Shown here one piece after another: positions 12,793-26,500 of a stretch of 64,000 nucleotides of DNA (its first letter is position 1; each line of letters begins with the position of its first letter). The notes below the pieces were generated by a model, which made no database searches, was not told where the DNA came from, and saw nothing but the letters and a program-made list of their open reading frames with translations. The translations under genes and the position numbers were made by a program. Source of the stretch: Tetragonia tetragonoides (lineage: Eukaryota; Streptophyta; Magnoliopsida; Caryophyllales; Aizoaceae); NCBI GenBank assembly GCA_038025085.1, contig CM076151.1, positions 11,878,501 through 11,942,500 on the forward strand, read 5' to 3'.

Positions 12793-13216
12793 TAGGTTGG
12801 AGTAACTCCCTTAGTTATAAACACCTCAAGGCACTCTTTCTTGATCAATGTGGAACAACCCACTTTAACACCCCACCTCACGCAAAGACCCATCTTGGGC
12901 TGAAGCGTGGACCAATCAAACCCAACTTGGGCCAGTCACACGCGCGTGGGCTAAACAGGGGTCAAATTAAACTAACTAGCCGCACAATTGCCTCATTTGG
13001 GCTTCAACATGTTGGCCAACAAGGGGTCATAAAGGCAGGATCAAAACCCGCTCTGATACCATGTTAACTTTTTATAATTGGGTCCATTAAGAGAGTGTTT
13101 ATAACATAAAGGAGGTTCCAACCCAAAACCAATTGGCAATAGGTGGAGTAACTCCCTTAGTTATAAACACCTCAAAACACTCTTTTTTGATCAATGTGGG
13201 ACAACCCACTTCAACC
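12793..13216 (-). mobile_element. TRIM retrotransposon, copy 1 (minus strand), 3' LTR truncated
   Basis: Read on the minus strand, the 5' LTR occupies 13062-13216 (about 155 bp, beginning near TGAAGTGGGTTGT and ending AAAAAGTTAACA). It is followed at once by the primer-binding site TGGTATCAGAGC (13050-13061), complementary to the initiator Met-tRNA 3' end. A 179-bp non-coding internal part follows, with a TGAGGTGGGG polypurine tract, then a partial 3' LTR (12793-12870). Size and lack of coding match terminal-repeat retrotransposons in miniature. The outer base of the 5' LTR is mutated and the 3' LTR has lost about half its length. Confidence 0.85.
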
Positions 13217-13335
13217 GGCTTGAAATGGTCTCTTGCGGGACAACGATGACTAATCCACGATTTTTTGGAAACGAAAATGGCTTCCCATAACCTTGTACCA
13301 CCAAACTTACCCACAAACTCTCTCTACTTGTGTAA
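13217..13335. repeat. Terminal sequence shared with array 2
   Basis: From GGCTTGAAATGG to about CTCTCTCTACT this stretch aligns with 56088-56195. Shared words include CTAATCCAC, ATGGCT.CCCA, ACCACCAAA/GCCGCCAAA and CTCTCTACT. In the other locus it follows the array directly; here the TRIM element separates them. Confidence 0.7.
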
Positions 13336-14444
13336 TTATTAGAGTATCAGACTATACATAAGTAAGAGACTTTCTTAATTCAACCACATTTAGCCTAATA
13401 TCCTAGGACACTCTCATGTGTACCTAAATCGCAAAGCAACACCTTAAAATTAGGTATGAGTCGTAAAATAAGTAGATTTAATTTACAAAATCAAATGGTC
13501 TAATTTTAAAAACCAAAAGGGTATACCTAAATGGATGCTAACGGGAGCACCTCAAGATCTGGCCATATACCCCGTTGTTGACCCATAACAGTATTATCCT
13601 TCAGACAACATAATAAGTGATGAATACTTGAACAGTAAACTGTTTTTTTTTTTTTTTCAAATACCTTTTCATACAATTTTTCAAACAATGATTCAGTAAG
13701 CATCATTTTCTCCTTTATGGAGTATACGTATTGAAGATGAAAGTGGTAGTTGCGGCTTAACTAGACTTCCATGAGAGAGAAAATCAAGATGATGTTTACA
13801 ACTCCAAGTCTACTACTCCAGCATATATAACGGGGACAAATCAACAAACTAGTGATTTTGTCAATCTGTTCACAGTGAGTCCATGTGACTTAGAATTAGA
13901 AATGGGCTATGCATTGTACAAGATAAGATGTTCACGGCTCACATAAAAAGGAGAACTTTATCCCCGTCCACTTTGGTACTCTTTGTTTGCTTGCTTAAAT
14001 TTAGTGTATGTACTTGAGCCTGGCCCTTTAGTGTGTTTGTTAGGGGGGACGTATATGCATGTCTTAATCATGTACTCCCTATGGCCTATGGGCTTTCAAG
14101 AATATTTCCCTGGTTTGGAAGTTGCGTCTTTGTTTGACATAACTACTCTTTGCTTTAGGTCCCATGAATCCATAATTGTTGTGCCTTACAAGTTACAAGA
14201 TCTAGCTAGACTCGTCACAAACAAGCGTGACTTGAGACAGTTAAAGATGCTACTATATGGTTGAAGTACAGTACATTAGAGTAGTGGCACTCTCAGAAAA
14301 GAAAGAATGCATTTCGAGTTATTGATCGACGTTCATCAATTCTTACTAACCTTATAGTAATAATTTTGACTAAGAGTGATTAAGCTTGACAATATTGACT
14401 TGAAATAGCCCGTGACTAATCGTGACTTATAAAAGATATTAGGG
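13336..14444. other. Intergenic, no gene seen
   Basis: AT-rich. The open frame at 13983-14264 (+, 93 codons) resembles no family I know and has no supporting splice or promoter context. Confidence 0.45.
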
Positions 14445-15062
14445 TGTCACTATAAGAATGAAGGGTTTTAGCTACTGATTTAGAGACCGAATGAAAATCG
14501 GTAGCAATTTCCAAAATTTAGAGTCTCTTTAGCAACTGAACTATAATTCGGTCTCTAAATTAGCTTCCGGAATGAAGTTCGTAGCAAATCGGTTTCTATT
14601 ATTAGATACTGTATTATATTGAGTCTCAAAAAGTGTATCTAAATTGGCGACCTTCTTTTATTTTTTTATTCTTTTAATTTTTTTATTGAAACTGACAACC
14701 TATATTTATGAGTTAATTGATCGGTAGCAATCTCCAAAATTTAGAGACTATTTAGCAACTGAACTGTCCTTCGGTCTCTAAATTAGCAACCAAAATCTAG
14801 TTGGTAACAATTCGGTTTCAATTATTAGAGACTGAATTATATTGGGTCTCTAAAAGCGTATCTAAAATGACGACCTTATTTATTTTTTTCTTTTTTTATG
14901 GAAACTGGTGACATATGTTAATTAATTAAAAAAAAAATTCAAGCCAACAACTATTCTACTTTCTTTGCCAAAAAAAAAAAAGGAAACTCTTCTACTTGCC
15001 CTCAAGTCCTCAACTCACGTCTTTAGCTTTTTACCAAAAGAAAACTCACGTCTTTAGCTTTA

Positions 15063-15874
<812 letters not shown>

Positions 15875-16855
15875 TTAGTCTTCTTCAACTTCCCTCAACT
15901 CAGGTCTTTGGCCTTGTTTGGTAATTAGAGGATTTGAATACGCTCTTGCCCAATGGATTGCCTTTTTGTGCCGGCTACAAGGTATTTTTGGAGTTTTAGG
16001 GTTTTAAACTTTTGAGGAGATCCAGTGACTTTGATTTAATTAGGATTTTGAATTATTTTTATTGTTCGGTGCAATTTCTCATTTATTGCGATTTGAAGCA
16101 AATATCTTGTAGAATTTAAGCAAAAATCGCGATACCCTACATTCTTATTTTGTGGATCTTCGATTTTGCCCATTAATTCCAGCTCCCTCGACAGATGTAC
16201 CTTATATGCTGATTTGGAGTTCTTCGTTGCTACGGGTTTGTACATTTTCGTTTTGTACAATTGATCCATTGAACTTCAGCATGTATTGACTGTCTAACCT
16301 TTTGCTTTTCTTGTTAATAAGGCTGGAAATTATTAAGAAGAACCAATAGCTAAGTAGGGAATTGAAGTAGAATGGATTGAACAAGTTTTTGGTGTTTGTG
16401 TTAGTAAATACCACTTGTTAGTTGCAGCTGGTTTGAACTTTGTTAATCAAATAAAATTGCGACTATGAGTTGTAGTTAGGGACTGTTTGAGGACACTCCT
16501 CCATTGCGTTTTGCAGGAAAGGTAGAACTTACATGCCGATTGAGCTGCTGTTTATCTCAAAAACTCATTGTGGGAGATATAATGTGTAGATTTAAACTAT
16601 ATGTTGATGCTGCTCTACAGTTTGAGGTACTATACTGATGTTATGGAGTCTTAATACCATGTTGCAACTCCAATATTTCTGCAGCTTGCTAATAGTGTAA
16701 TGATGATATCGGGTCACATACTCAAAATGATCAATTTTTCCTTAATGTTAGACTTTAATCTTCATCATCCTCAATGGGACCATTTACAAGTTTACGTGAA
16801 CTTATTTATGCCTTATTATACTGATAATGAGATTATCTAATATGATCTATTGCAG

Positions 16856-16935
16856 ATGGTCATATATTCACTTGGGGCTGGGGACGTTCTCATGGAACAT
16901 TTTCTGTGGATGGACATTCTTCTTGTGGACAGTTG
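16856..16935 (+). pseudogene. RCC1-repeat exon fragment inside the CACTA element
   Basis: An 80-bp block opens after a TTGCAG acceptor and closes at a G|GTTTG donor. It encodes GHIFTWGWGRSHGTFSVDGH followed by SSCGQL. The W-G-W-G-x-x-H-G-T-F plus GHSS-GQL pattern is typical of one blade of plant RCC1/UVR8-like proteins. I found no convincing neighbouring exons, so this looks like a captured gene piece that keeps its intron borders. The parent gene cannot be named from so little sequence. Confidence 0.6.
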
Positions 16936-18253
16936 GTTTGTTTCTTTCCATGCTGAACTTCTAATGCTGTTATCCTTCCTCTCTTTCTTCTCTTTTTCCT
17001 TTTTTTTTTACTGAAAGCCTAGGCATTTCTCAAGATCAAACTGTCTTGATTAGTGTAAGTGAAAATCTATGGTAAATGTTAGTGGTAGTTTATATCTTAC
17101 ATACATTTATAAGATTTAAGTTAAGACTAACATTTGTTATAGCCCATTATGGAAATTATCTATCTCAAGATAATGCTGTTCTGAAATTTCGGTGTAAAGT
17201 TGCTACTACTGCTCTGTCTTTATCGATTTGTTATGGATCTGCATCTATAGTGGACTAGTTGTAGCTATCCGGGATTTGATTGCTGTTTTACTGGTGACAC
17301 AGGTAACACAGGAAACACAAGAAGAGACAAATGGTAATAACGGTCTCCGCAACTACAGGGTTGTTCTGGCTACCCCGCTTTCACTACTTCTGATTACCAA
17401 TGCGACTCGCCTGATAGAGATGATGCATCAATCTCGTAACTCTTCCATATGGACGTCTTTTTGGTTATACGGACCTTGCAGTTGCGTAGTTTTCTCTTTT
17501 TGCTAATGGAACTTGACTACTACGTCGGTAGTATGTAACTACTTCAATATTAGGGCCTTAATGTAGTTAGACTTCAATTATCTTTAGGATTTATGGGTTG
17601 AAATAATGTATTCTGATACTACTTTCGAATTAATGTATTTGAATTGGTATGCTATTTGTATTATTATGATTATTGACGGGTGATAGAATATAAGTCTTTT
17701 GACAAATATTGCTATGCTATTTTTATTATTATGATTATTGACAGTAATAGAATATAAAAGACTTTTAGTCGCTAAATTAGCTATGATTTAGCTACGTAAT
17801 TTCAGTCGCTAAGTTTTGTAGGGAAAACACTATATGTAAATTTAGTTACGACTTAGCTACTTAATTTCAGTATCTAAATTAGAGACCAAACTTCAGTAGC
17901 TAAATTTAGCGACCGAATATTTGTAGCGAATTTTGCCACCCATAATGTATGGGTCGCTAATTTTGCAACCGAATATTCGGTTTCAAATTTAGCAACTGAA
18001 CAAAGCGGTCACTAATTTTGCAACAGCCTATTCGGTATCTAAATTGCAACCGATACCATGGGTAGCAAAATTTAGCTACCGAAATTTAATCAGTTTCTAT
18101 TCGGTCGCTATTTTGTCGGTAGCTAATTTAGCCACCAGCCTTTTAGCGACCGAATTCGATCAGTTGAATTCGGTGTCTAAAGCCGATTAGTGACCGAATT
18201 TTCTCGTTTTGAGACCGAATTTTCAGTCGCTAAATTGATGCTCTGTTGTAGTG

Positions 18254-19046
18254 TGTGTTATTTTTCACTAAATTAAACTGCATTTGATTGAACTGAACTG
18301 AACTGAACTTGTTATTGCGTAAGTGGAAAAGAATACACCCTAAACCAACAAAAGTACATTATAAGAAAATGCTACGCACATACACACACAGTAAGACAAA
18401 CAAACATAGGCCTAAGCAATGTAAGTGTACCACAAATAATTAGGATATTTCGACATAATTTTGGAATGTTGGATTACTAATTCAAGCCGCTTCGCCTTTA
18501 TACGGTTATACCTGATGTATTAAGTGTCTCAATCTCGACTTCACATACCACTTGGCTTTGCCCTCGTCTTCTCACCTCAACATAAACTCATAAAGGAAGT
18601 AAATAATCTTCTTAAAATTGTACAACATATTTTCACACATCTTAAAATGTGAAGGGTTCTAAGGTATCACACATTTTATGTACTCGTAATAAACTTTCTA
18701 GTGTCGATCTAGCGAAAGTGACATTATACCAAACTTTGTGATAAACGTATCGTCAGATCAACAATTTAAGCCAAAACTCGCAAGTATTGTCAAATCTTTT
18801 TTTGATCTCAAGTATTGTCAAATCAAAACATGAGAAGTACGCACCCAAAAAAAATCAAGGAGAGAAAGTCAGGAATTGAGTGCGCAATGTGATTTTCAAA
18901 TGATAGGAAAAGTGGAGATCGAAATAGATAGCACATAGAACATGAAAATCGGCAACGTGGAGCAATTAAAACTGCATAATGCCAATACAAAAGGCACAAT
19001 GTATATACTCTCTTACTTTCGTATGTCTTTCAAAATCAAAATTATA
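18254..19046. other. Intergenic, no gene seen
   Basis: Contains a short GAACT repeat near 18284-18308 and a CA-rich run near 18378. I see nothing gene-like. Confidence 0.5.
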
Positions 19047-19292
19047 CTCCCTCTATTCAAAACAAGTGTTGTCATTTGCTTTTTGTATACACTTTGACCA
19101 TTAATTTGTCAAGAATTATAAAAATTTACAACGTTATAATATTTTTGTTAGATTTATTTTCAATAGTACTTTTAAAAAATCTTTTTTTTATATATATTTT
19201 TCTTACTCATATATTTGTAATTATTTATGGTCAAAGTGGTGTCGTGAAACCGTGTAAAAACAAATGACAATGTTTGTTTGAAATGGAGGGGG
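19047..19292. repeat. Stowaway-like MITE
   Basis: Starts CTCCCTCTATTCAAAACAAG and ends with an imperfect complement (TGAAATGGAGGGGG), flanked by TA (19045-19046 and 19293-19294). Length is 246 bp, like the copy at 11257. Confidence 0.75.
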
Positions 19293-19326
19293 TATATACT
19301 TTTCTAAACTCTAGTCATAGCCTTTA

Positions 19327-19705
19327 GGGCATTCTTGGATTAAGAAGTGATGACAAATGGGTAATAGATTAAATTATAGATTAAAATGGGAGGTATGAGA
19401 GGTGATGGGTATTAGATTTTGTGAAAATGGGGGATAATTGGGCAAATTAAAGAGTTAAAGAGTAAGGTGCAAGTGATGGTGGTTAGTTGCGTGGTGCAAC
19501 TTGGTGGTGGAGAGAGAAATTGAAAGAACAATGGCAGGAAATTAGGAATCATTACTATGGGGGTAGGGTAACTATTACCCCCAAATTAGGATAATAATTA
19601 CCCATTCTTCACAAAAGTTAACACCCTCCACCTCATATACCTTCTATAGCCTATTTATTAATCTAATTATACCCCTTAATTATTACCATTAATTCAAACA
19701 CGCTC
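19327..19705. repeat. Tourist-like MITE, decayed ends
   Basis: The left end GGGCATTCTTGGATTAAG resembles the complement of the right end (GAGCGTGTTTGAATTAATGG). TTA sits on each side (19324-19326 and 19706-19708). The interior is AT-rich with a G-rich block near 19480-19575. It fits a PIF/Harbinger-derived MITE, though the TIRs match only loosely. Confidence 0.5.
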
Positions 19706-19708
19706 TTA

Positions 19709-22700
19709 GTATAAAACTTCTCACATGTCCTCCACCTATCGCAAAACAAATGTCTTAATTGATAGTATATACTTTTGATTTTCTAGAATATTCAAATGCT
19801 TATCATTTCATAAAAGCAGATTTTACACAAAATACTTTTGTGAAAGTATAAAGGGAAACATTTCAACACATGGTATATATGAGGAGATCGAGCTATGCAT
19901 TATCGACACTTCAAGTCAAATGAACATTCTTATAAGAAGACGTATTAAGGAATATAACATAGATTGTACTTCAGACCATCAACTTAAACTTTTGTTTCAC
20001 TGGATTTAACAACTCTATCTCATTTTGGTAGGTGTCGAGCAAATCCGGTTGGATATCTCTATGGAGTATGGACATTGATCGATAATTGGGAGTTTGGGAC
20101 CATCATTCGTTGGTATGTTAGATCTTCATTGAGCAGCTCCATACCAATAGAAGAAGCAAATATTTGCAACTTGGCCGGCACTAGCTAAGTTTCAACAGTG
20201 ACTAAAGAATCTTTTGGAGCAACTAGTATATACATATATACTCTATGTAGCAATTCATTAAGGATATACTATAGTCTATCAACGTAATATAAGGTTTTGG
20301 TCCCCCACAAACCGAGCTAATTACAAGTAAGGCAATAGAGGTGGAGTAAAGTATATAATGGTCCCTTTGTGTGTTGTTTTCCCAGCAAAACCCACAAACT
20401 GGAAGATGGGCAAGAAACAGAAAAACGATTAATAGCAAAGGAAAGACAAAACAGACGTTATCAAGGGTTTTGGATTAATATGGTAGCAAACTTTGTCTAT
20501 GTCCCCTTATCTTGCTTTGTTTACATGTGACAGGCTCTTTGTTCTTTCTAATTCAGCCCTTGATAACCCATTGGTCTATGTCGGGTGGAGAGTCACTGTA
20601 CATGACCTCTTGAGCCCTTAAACCATGGCTCACGAGAGGAATGTTCAAACTTATTTACTTGGTCCATAAAAAATCTTCTTTGGGTTTGTTTTTGTAAGGA
20701 CTAAGGAGGGAGGGACCATTTGTGATTATAAACCAAGTTTTGTAAATTTGCAATGCGATAGATTACTGCTTTACTAGAACGTCTAGATAGTGTCACCGTG
20801 TAATTAAAAATGAGTTAGTATGTACCAATTTTATCAGATGTCCCTGAAATGACTAGAAAGGATCTAGTACAACTAGTCTATCAAATTAAAAGTATTTTGA
20901 AAAACTATTTGGGCTATTAGTTTAAATGTTCATTGGTCATCACCATGTATTATTAAAGTTCAACACCCACTAACCAAAAATGAAAAGCATTTTTAATCTA
21001 ATGATGTGACAATCGCACTATAAAACTACTTTCTTTCGTCGTAGAAGTGTTTTTTCCTTGATTACAGTACAAGTTAACGCGTGTAAATATTAAAACTAAA
21101 GAAACACAAAACACATAAAATATTAGATGAAGCTTTAGTATGTTGCTACAATTGTACTTATAAGTACATTTATTCGGTACAATCCTATTTGTTAATAATC
21201 TGATAAAACTTGAACGAAGTGCTTAGGTCATTGTTTTGTAATTGGATGACCAGAATAAGGACGAAACACTTGAAATTTGAGGAGATAAGGATTCCTTCAA
21301 TTGTGGATGATACTCCATCCTGGCCATGGCGGGCCATCTACTAAATTTTGTAAGCTTGTGTTTTTTTTTTTTTTTTTTAATTCAAACAAAAACGTGGAGA
21401 ATATTGTTACATTATTCTCTATGCAATACCTACTCAAAGAGTCAACAATGGCTGTTACATACAATTTCTGAAGAAGGAGTATACATTTGTACTGTACCGT
21501 AAAATACAATAAACATTCAAATATTTTCCAATATGATACTTTGTAGCAACTAACGGGTTTTTCCTTTGAAATTTTCTTCATTAGTGTCACTTTAATGTTT
21601 CAATTCAAAGAACTTGTCAAACTTTCAATATTACCCCTTTCTTTCTTTTTTACTTTAATCTTTTGTAAATCTTAAATTCTTTTCTTTTATTAACGGATCT
21701 ACTTAACGGAAATATCAAACAATTACTGAAAAGAAATTTTTTATTTTTATCAAAATATTTCCCAAAACACCCCCACACGCTTTGCTTGAAACACAACTGA
21801 AACACAACGGAAACACAACTCTCTCTCATTATTCTTTTACTTTTGAAATCTCTAAATTATCTTGATGGTGGATATTTTTTTTTATTGATCTTATGGATAT
21901 TTCTTTTGAAGCAAAACTGGTATGAGATGGTTTAATCGTAACTTTAGGTGAGACCGGGGTCACTTTCTCGCAAAATAATGGTCAATGTTTATAATAACCG
22001 ACCCTACATTTCGATGGAGCAACCCCGTTTTATTGTGAGTTAGGCCCTGTCCTTTTCAACAAAATTGTAAGGAAGGGTGAAGAACGGAATGGAACGACGC
22101 GGATAATGAAACAAAATATGAGACAAAATGAAGTACAAAGTGCAAAACGGCCAACGCTGCGAAACAGATTGAAACGGACGGAATACAGCATGGAAACGAC
22201 GAAAAGAACCGCGCTTAGTCTCACACAAATCTTGATCATTGTAGTTCATAAAAGAACAGATGGTGATGGTGATGGTGTATCGTGTATTACTACAATAATC
22301 AGTACTCCGTATTCTACATCCGTCTACGCCTCATTTTGCAATAATCATAGCCAGGGGGACTCAAGTAGCCCACAATTCCAGGCCAAAAATATAACCTTCT
22401 GAAATTTTTTAAAAATATTGATTTCTATTATTGCTTCCGGCTAAAATGTGAAATTATTTACAAGTTTCAGTCTCAATTATGGGGATGATGCGTCGGTATG
22501 CCCAATTGTTAGGGACATACCATCAATAAGGCATGAACTGTAGGTGATTTCACAACTCAAGGATATTTTTGCTTGCAATTACTTCTATGTATGCTAGCCC
22601 AAATATTGCTCGTTCTGTTATGTCTTTGATAGTTTCATGTCATGAAGGGGGCCGAAAGGAAAAAAGGCATGATAAGTCATATAACCATCTGCTCGGCTTC

Positions 22701-23335
22701 TTAGAAGTTCACTTCATCTTGGTTTTTTCTTGTCTTTCTAAGGGGGGTGAAAAAGGGAAAAGAAAAGGAAAAGCCTTTTTGGACGTTTTGGCTTGAGGTG
22801 GGTTACATAATGGCATATTCCCCCACTTATTTCTAGCAATAACCTGAATTCAAGTATCATTTTCAACAAAGTTGACTAGACACGATCTGAAGTAGTAGCC
22901 TGAGTTAAAGATATAATATGCTATATAAATATATAATCACCTCTAAAGGAGTAAAAATTGTACATGAAAGGCTAGACAAGATCCGAAGTAGTCCCATTAA
23001 GGGAAAAAGGGAAGATGAATAGAAAAAGAATTACTCCCGTTAATGTAGGGTGTAAAAATTTGAAGGTCCAAGATCTTTATGAGATGAGCATCAGCTACAC
23101 TATTCTTCATTCCTTCACAGGAAGGGTAAAAACAAAGAAGAAGAAAAGGGATAGCACATAAATGAGATGAGAGGGAAACAAACAAACACCTCTGCACCTC
23201 TCATTTCCTCTCTTTACAAAGTGAAATCTGATCTGGAGTTTGCTCCTATCACTGATCCCTATTCAGTTCCCTTTATGTACAAAAACCCTCATCATATTCA
23301 TTTATAATACACCTGAATATGTGAGGCTTCAAAAT
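19709..23335. other. Long intergenic stretch, no gene seen
   Basis: No gene is supported on either strand. It contains a poly-T run at about 21361-21378 and a short GGTGAT repeat near 22261. A GC-richer patch at about 22040-22260 has overlapping open frames but no recognisable protein. Confidence 0.5.
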
Positions 23336-24004
23336 TCACATACCAATAGATCTTTTACAGTGAAGAACCGCCTCGTGGATTGAGCTCTCCGAATCACAAG
23401 ACCTCCTCCAATCACCAACCGATGAACCTACACTTGTTCGTGGTGATGTTTGGGGTGAATATGTTCTGTTCTCCTTCACCATCCACATACAGTTATCACC
23501 TGCTCTATCTTTTCTTGATTTTGATCTGCAGCATCTTATTTTTGCCAAAAATGGGAACATAAAGTACAAGTATTTTTCAAACGTTTTCCTAGACAATAAG
23601 CTCCTACATCTTCTCAAGGAAGAACAATGAATCTTCCTATCACCTCGAGAAGCCTTTCTTTTCTGACAATTTGAGAAGAGAGAGGCACTTGGACTCGAAT
23701 CACTAGCAGTATTTGATGAGTTGACGAGGGGCATAAGGAGGCCGTTGCTGAAGAGTTCATCAGCATGTACAAGGGAAGCCATAGAATGCTCCAAAAATGG
23801 AAAATCAAAATCCTTATAAAGTTTCTTGAACCTTTTTGAAGCTGGCATGTTTGGATCCATCTCGATGAAGGAAGACTCATCAGATGAATCCAATGCGGCC
23901 CTGAAGGAATCACTGATTCTCTCAAGGGATGGTTCTAAATTGATCAACCAACTGTATGAGAAGCTCTCGATAGAGAGAGGTTGGGATGTTTCAACAATTG
24001 CCAT
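23336..24004 (-). CDS. MAKR6: Membrane-associated kinase regulator 6-like protein
   Basis: A 222-residue, intronless protein. I start it at the Met at 24004 (MAIVETSQPLSIESFSYSWL), because family members begin just upstream of a conserved E-S-F-S-Y-S-W-L motif and the upstream extension is hydrophobic filler. Also visible are SSDESSFIEMDP, P-A-S-K-R-F-K-K, LVHADELFSNGLLMPL, a basic Cys/Arg/Lys-rich stretch (about residues 140-190, with KIRCCRSKSRKDR) and a Ser-rich tail with TYSPQTSPRTSVGSSVGDW and SIHEAVLHCK. MAKR proteins (BKI1 relatives) attach to the inner face of the plasma membrane through basic residues and modulate LRR receptor kinases. The exact partner of MAKR6 is not known to me. 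A TATA motif lies about 100 bp upstream. Confidence 0.88.
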   Translation of the reverse strand: MAIVETSQPLSIESFSYSWLINLEPSLERISDSFRAALDSSDESSFIEMDPNMPASKRFKKLYKDFDFPFLEHSMASLVHADELFSNGLLMPLVNSSNTASDSSPSASLFSNCQKRKASRGDRKIHCSSLRRCRSLLSRKTFEKYLYFMFPFLAKIRCCRSKSRKDRAGDNCMWMVKENRTYSPQTSPRTSVGSSVGDWRRSCDSESSIHEAVLHCKRSIGM

Positions 24005-24100
24005 TATACAAAGAAATAAAGAACAGAAAAGACTGACTGCATAGATTTTACAGTATATGCAGTTACCTGAATTCTGCATGCAATGGAACACATCTAAGAC

Positions 24101-24110
24101 ATATATATAA
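24101..24110 (-). promoter_or_regulatory. TATA box of the MAKR6-like gene
   Basis: TTATATATAT on the minus strand, about 97 bp before the chosen ATG, which would give a 5'-UTR of roughly 70 bp. Confidence 0.5.
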
Positions 24111-24169
24111 GCACACCAAACAACAAGAACATACAATAATTTATGAGAAGGTCTGAAAAGAGACAATGA

Positions 24170-26500
24170 TATTTAATGATTTGAAAATGAAATGGGAAAA
24201 GAAACAGAATATTGCAACCCCACATGCACCCACAATGGATGTACCCTCACTCAGCATCTCTAGTTTATGGTCACTTTTTTTTCCTATTCTACATTCAGTT
24301 TGATCACGTTTCTCAGAGAAGATGTTTTTCCTGTTATAATAGAAGGTAAAAAGGGAATATGATTAATTTGGTAATAATATACGCACTTAATGTACAAATC
24401 AAAAGTCAGTGATCATTTGATTCTAGTTCATGCATCATACAGCCAACTTTGAGGTCCTAATTATGGCTCAACATGGGTAAAGTCATAACAGTGTGAAAGG
24501 GAATATGAAAACAGGTTCATGTATGCTAATGCTACAAAATGATACTCAAAAGTGCTTTTATCACCCAAAAGATAAATGGAAAGGACACAAGCACAAGTCC
24601 TAAATCCTTTGAACTTCTCCATATTAGCAACATTCCATCCATTTTGGACAAAATAGTTGATCTTAAGTCACCTACTTTTGTTTTGTTCTGATCATAGCTT
24701 CAAGTGCACTATATAATTTCTATTAGAGAAGCAAGACAATTTCAAAAGGACGATTTCATCACCTTACACTTTGAACCCAACTGCTGCAGAACTTTGAACT
24801 TGGCCGGCAGAAAGGAATGTTCTGCAAATAGTGGTGTTCTAGGTAGAATATTTGAGAATGGAGCCTAAATGTTAACATACATACATATATGTACATACTC
24901 ATTACTGAACCTTGCATATAGTATTTTTCATCAAGTTTGAGCAGTAATTATAATTCTAACTCTATCAAAAATGTCAATGGACGCGTTTGAGACAAACCTT
25001 GCAACAGAATGGAAAATTAGCATTGTTTAAAAGTTTAATGACGACAAATCCACAAATTTTACAAAGAAAACATAATAATCCGGTTCAAGAAAACAAGGTG
25101 GGGGCAGGGTGCTGGGATTAGGTAGAAATAGAATTCTTGATAATTTCTGATGTACCCTACAAGAGCTATTCTTTATTATTTCTCAAGAATTTTCTTTTGT
25201 AACTGGAAGAAGAACTAGAAGAGGTTACTGGCCCACTACAAATAACCCCCATTACGATGTATTGGCATATTTCATTTAGTTGACTCTCTTAAAGTGGGGA
25301 AAGAAATATCAAAATTGTCTTGGTAAGAAGAAGTTGATTTGTTACATCCACAAGACTGCTTGAGTGGTGCTGAATTTCTTTTAAGATTGAAGATAGTTCT
25401 TATTTAATCTCCATCATATGCTCTAATTTCAACAGAAAAGCAAAGAAAAAGAGGAAGAAGAAACAGAAATTTTTTAACCTGTATCTCGAACACAACATAG
25501 ACCAGCAAACTCAGCAGACAGGGGTCCCCCTAGTTGTCCAGGAAAGAAGGTAATAAAACCAGGGTTTTAAAGATGTCCAGCAATAGAAAGTGACCTTAAG
25601 CAAATACACCTCATGATGCTCCAACCAATAATAACAGCAAATGACACGAAAATTACAGGTGATAGCACATCAAAGTCCTTATAGAATGTTTTACGTTATG
25701 ACTTATGAGGGACCTAGCTATATGATTGCATAAAATTGCACCGTGAATGAAGGCACAAATGAAGCTTCTTCCCCTCTACATAAAATGAACGACTACATAT
25801 AGAGAGCTAGCATGCAAGATCACGGAGATTCATTTAAAGCTACTCAAAGACGTGTACCTGGCAAAGTTGTTTTCAAAAGGCTGGCAGAAAAGTATGTCTG
25901 TCACAGAAGATTTTTTGTGTGTATGGTCCTCTTTGAAGGATGGAGAATATAACTACGGCTGTATCAGACCAGTACAGCAGCTCATCATGTTTGTAGCATA
26001 ATCTGCCTAATATTCCAGTTTCTGTCAGGATTGCATTTAAGCAAGTCACCAGAATCAACATTCCACGTAACGTAGAAGTCCTAGTTGTCATATGAGCAGA
26101 AATTTGCAGTACACAAGTCAACCCGACATCAACTGTGTTAGTTTCACAATGAAGTTTAATCAGAAACATCAGAGATGAGTTGTAGAACAACAAGCTACTT
26201 GGTCTTTATCAATTTCACTGCATTGTGGCTCCCTGAAGGCCTGGAGTATGAAATTCTCATTGACAGGAAATATAAATAGCTCCCCAAAAGTCATCAAAAA
26301 TAAGAGGAAGCAACATGAGGGATAATTGACTATTAAAATTCACACTTTCACTTCCATGGACTTCAGAATTAAGAGGCAAAGGCCAACCGTAATATTTAGT
26401 GCCATCAATGATGGCCATTTGACAATAGAGTCATTGGAAAATATGTACGTAACTACGGAGAACATTTAGTGTTTGCAGACTTGCAAAAACTAATTAACCA
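24170..26500. other. Intergenic or intronic, no coding sequence supported
   Basis: Ordinary AT-rich DNA. The minus-strand frame at 25873-26193 has no recognisable domain. It may be untranslated or intronic sequence of the uncertain minus-strand locus to its right. Confidence 0.4.

Noticed and set aside
13983..14264. 93-codon + strand frame
   Set aside because: No recognisable domain, no promoter or splice context, and composition like surrounding DNA.
22030..22402. Overlapping frames in a GC-richer patch
   Set aside because: Both strands are open by chance and neither resembles a known protein.
24005..24166. 54-residue N-terminal extension of the MAKR6-like protein
   Set aside because: Family members begin just before the ESFSYSW motif, and a TATA box lies inside the supposed extension.
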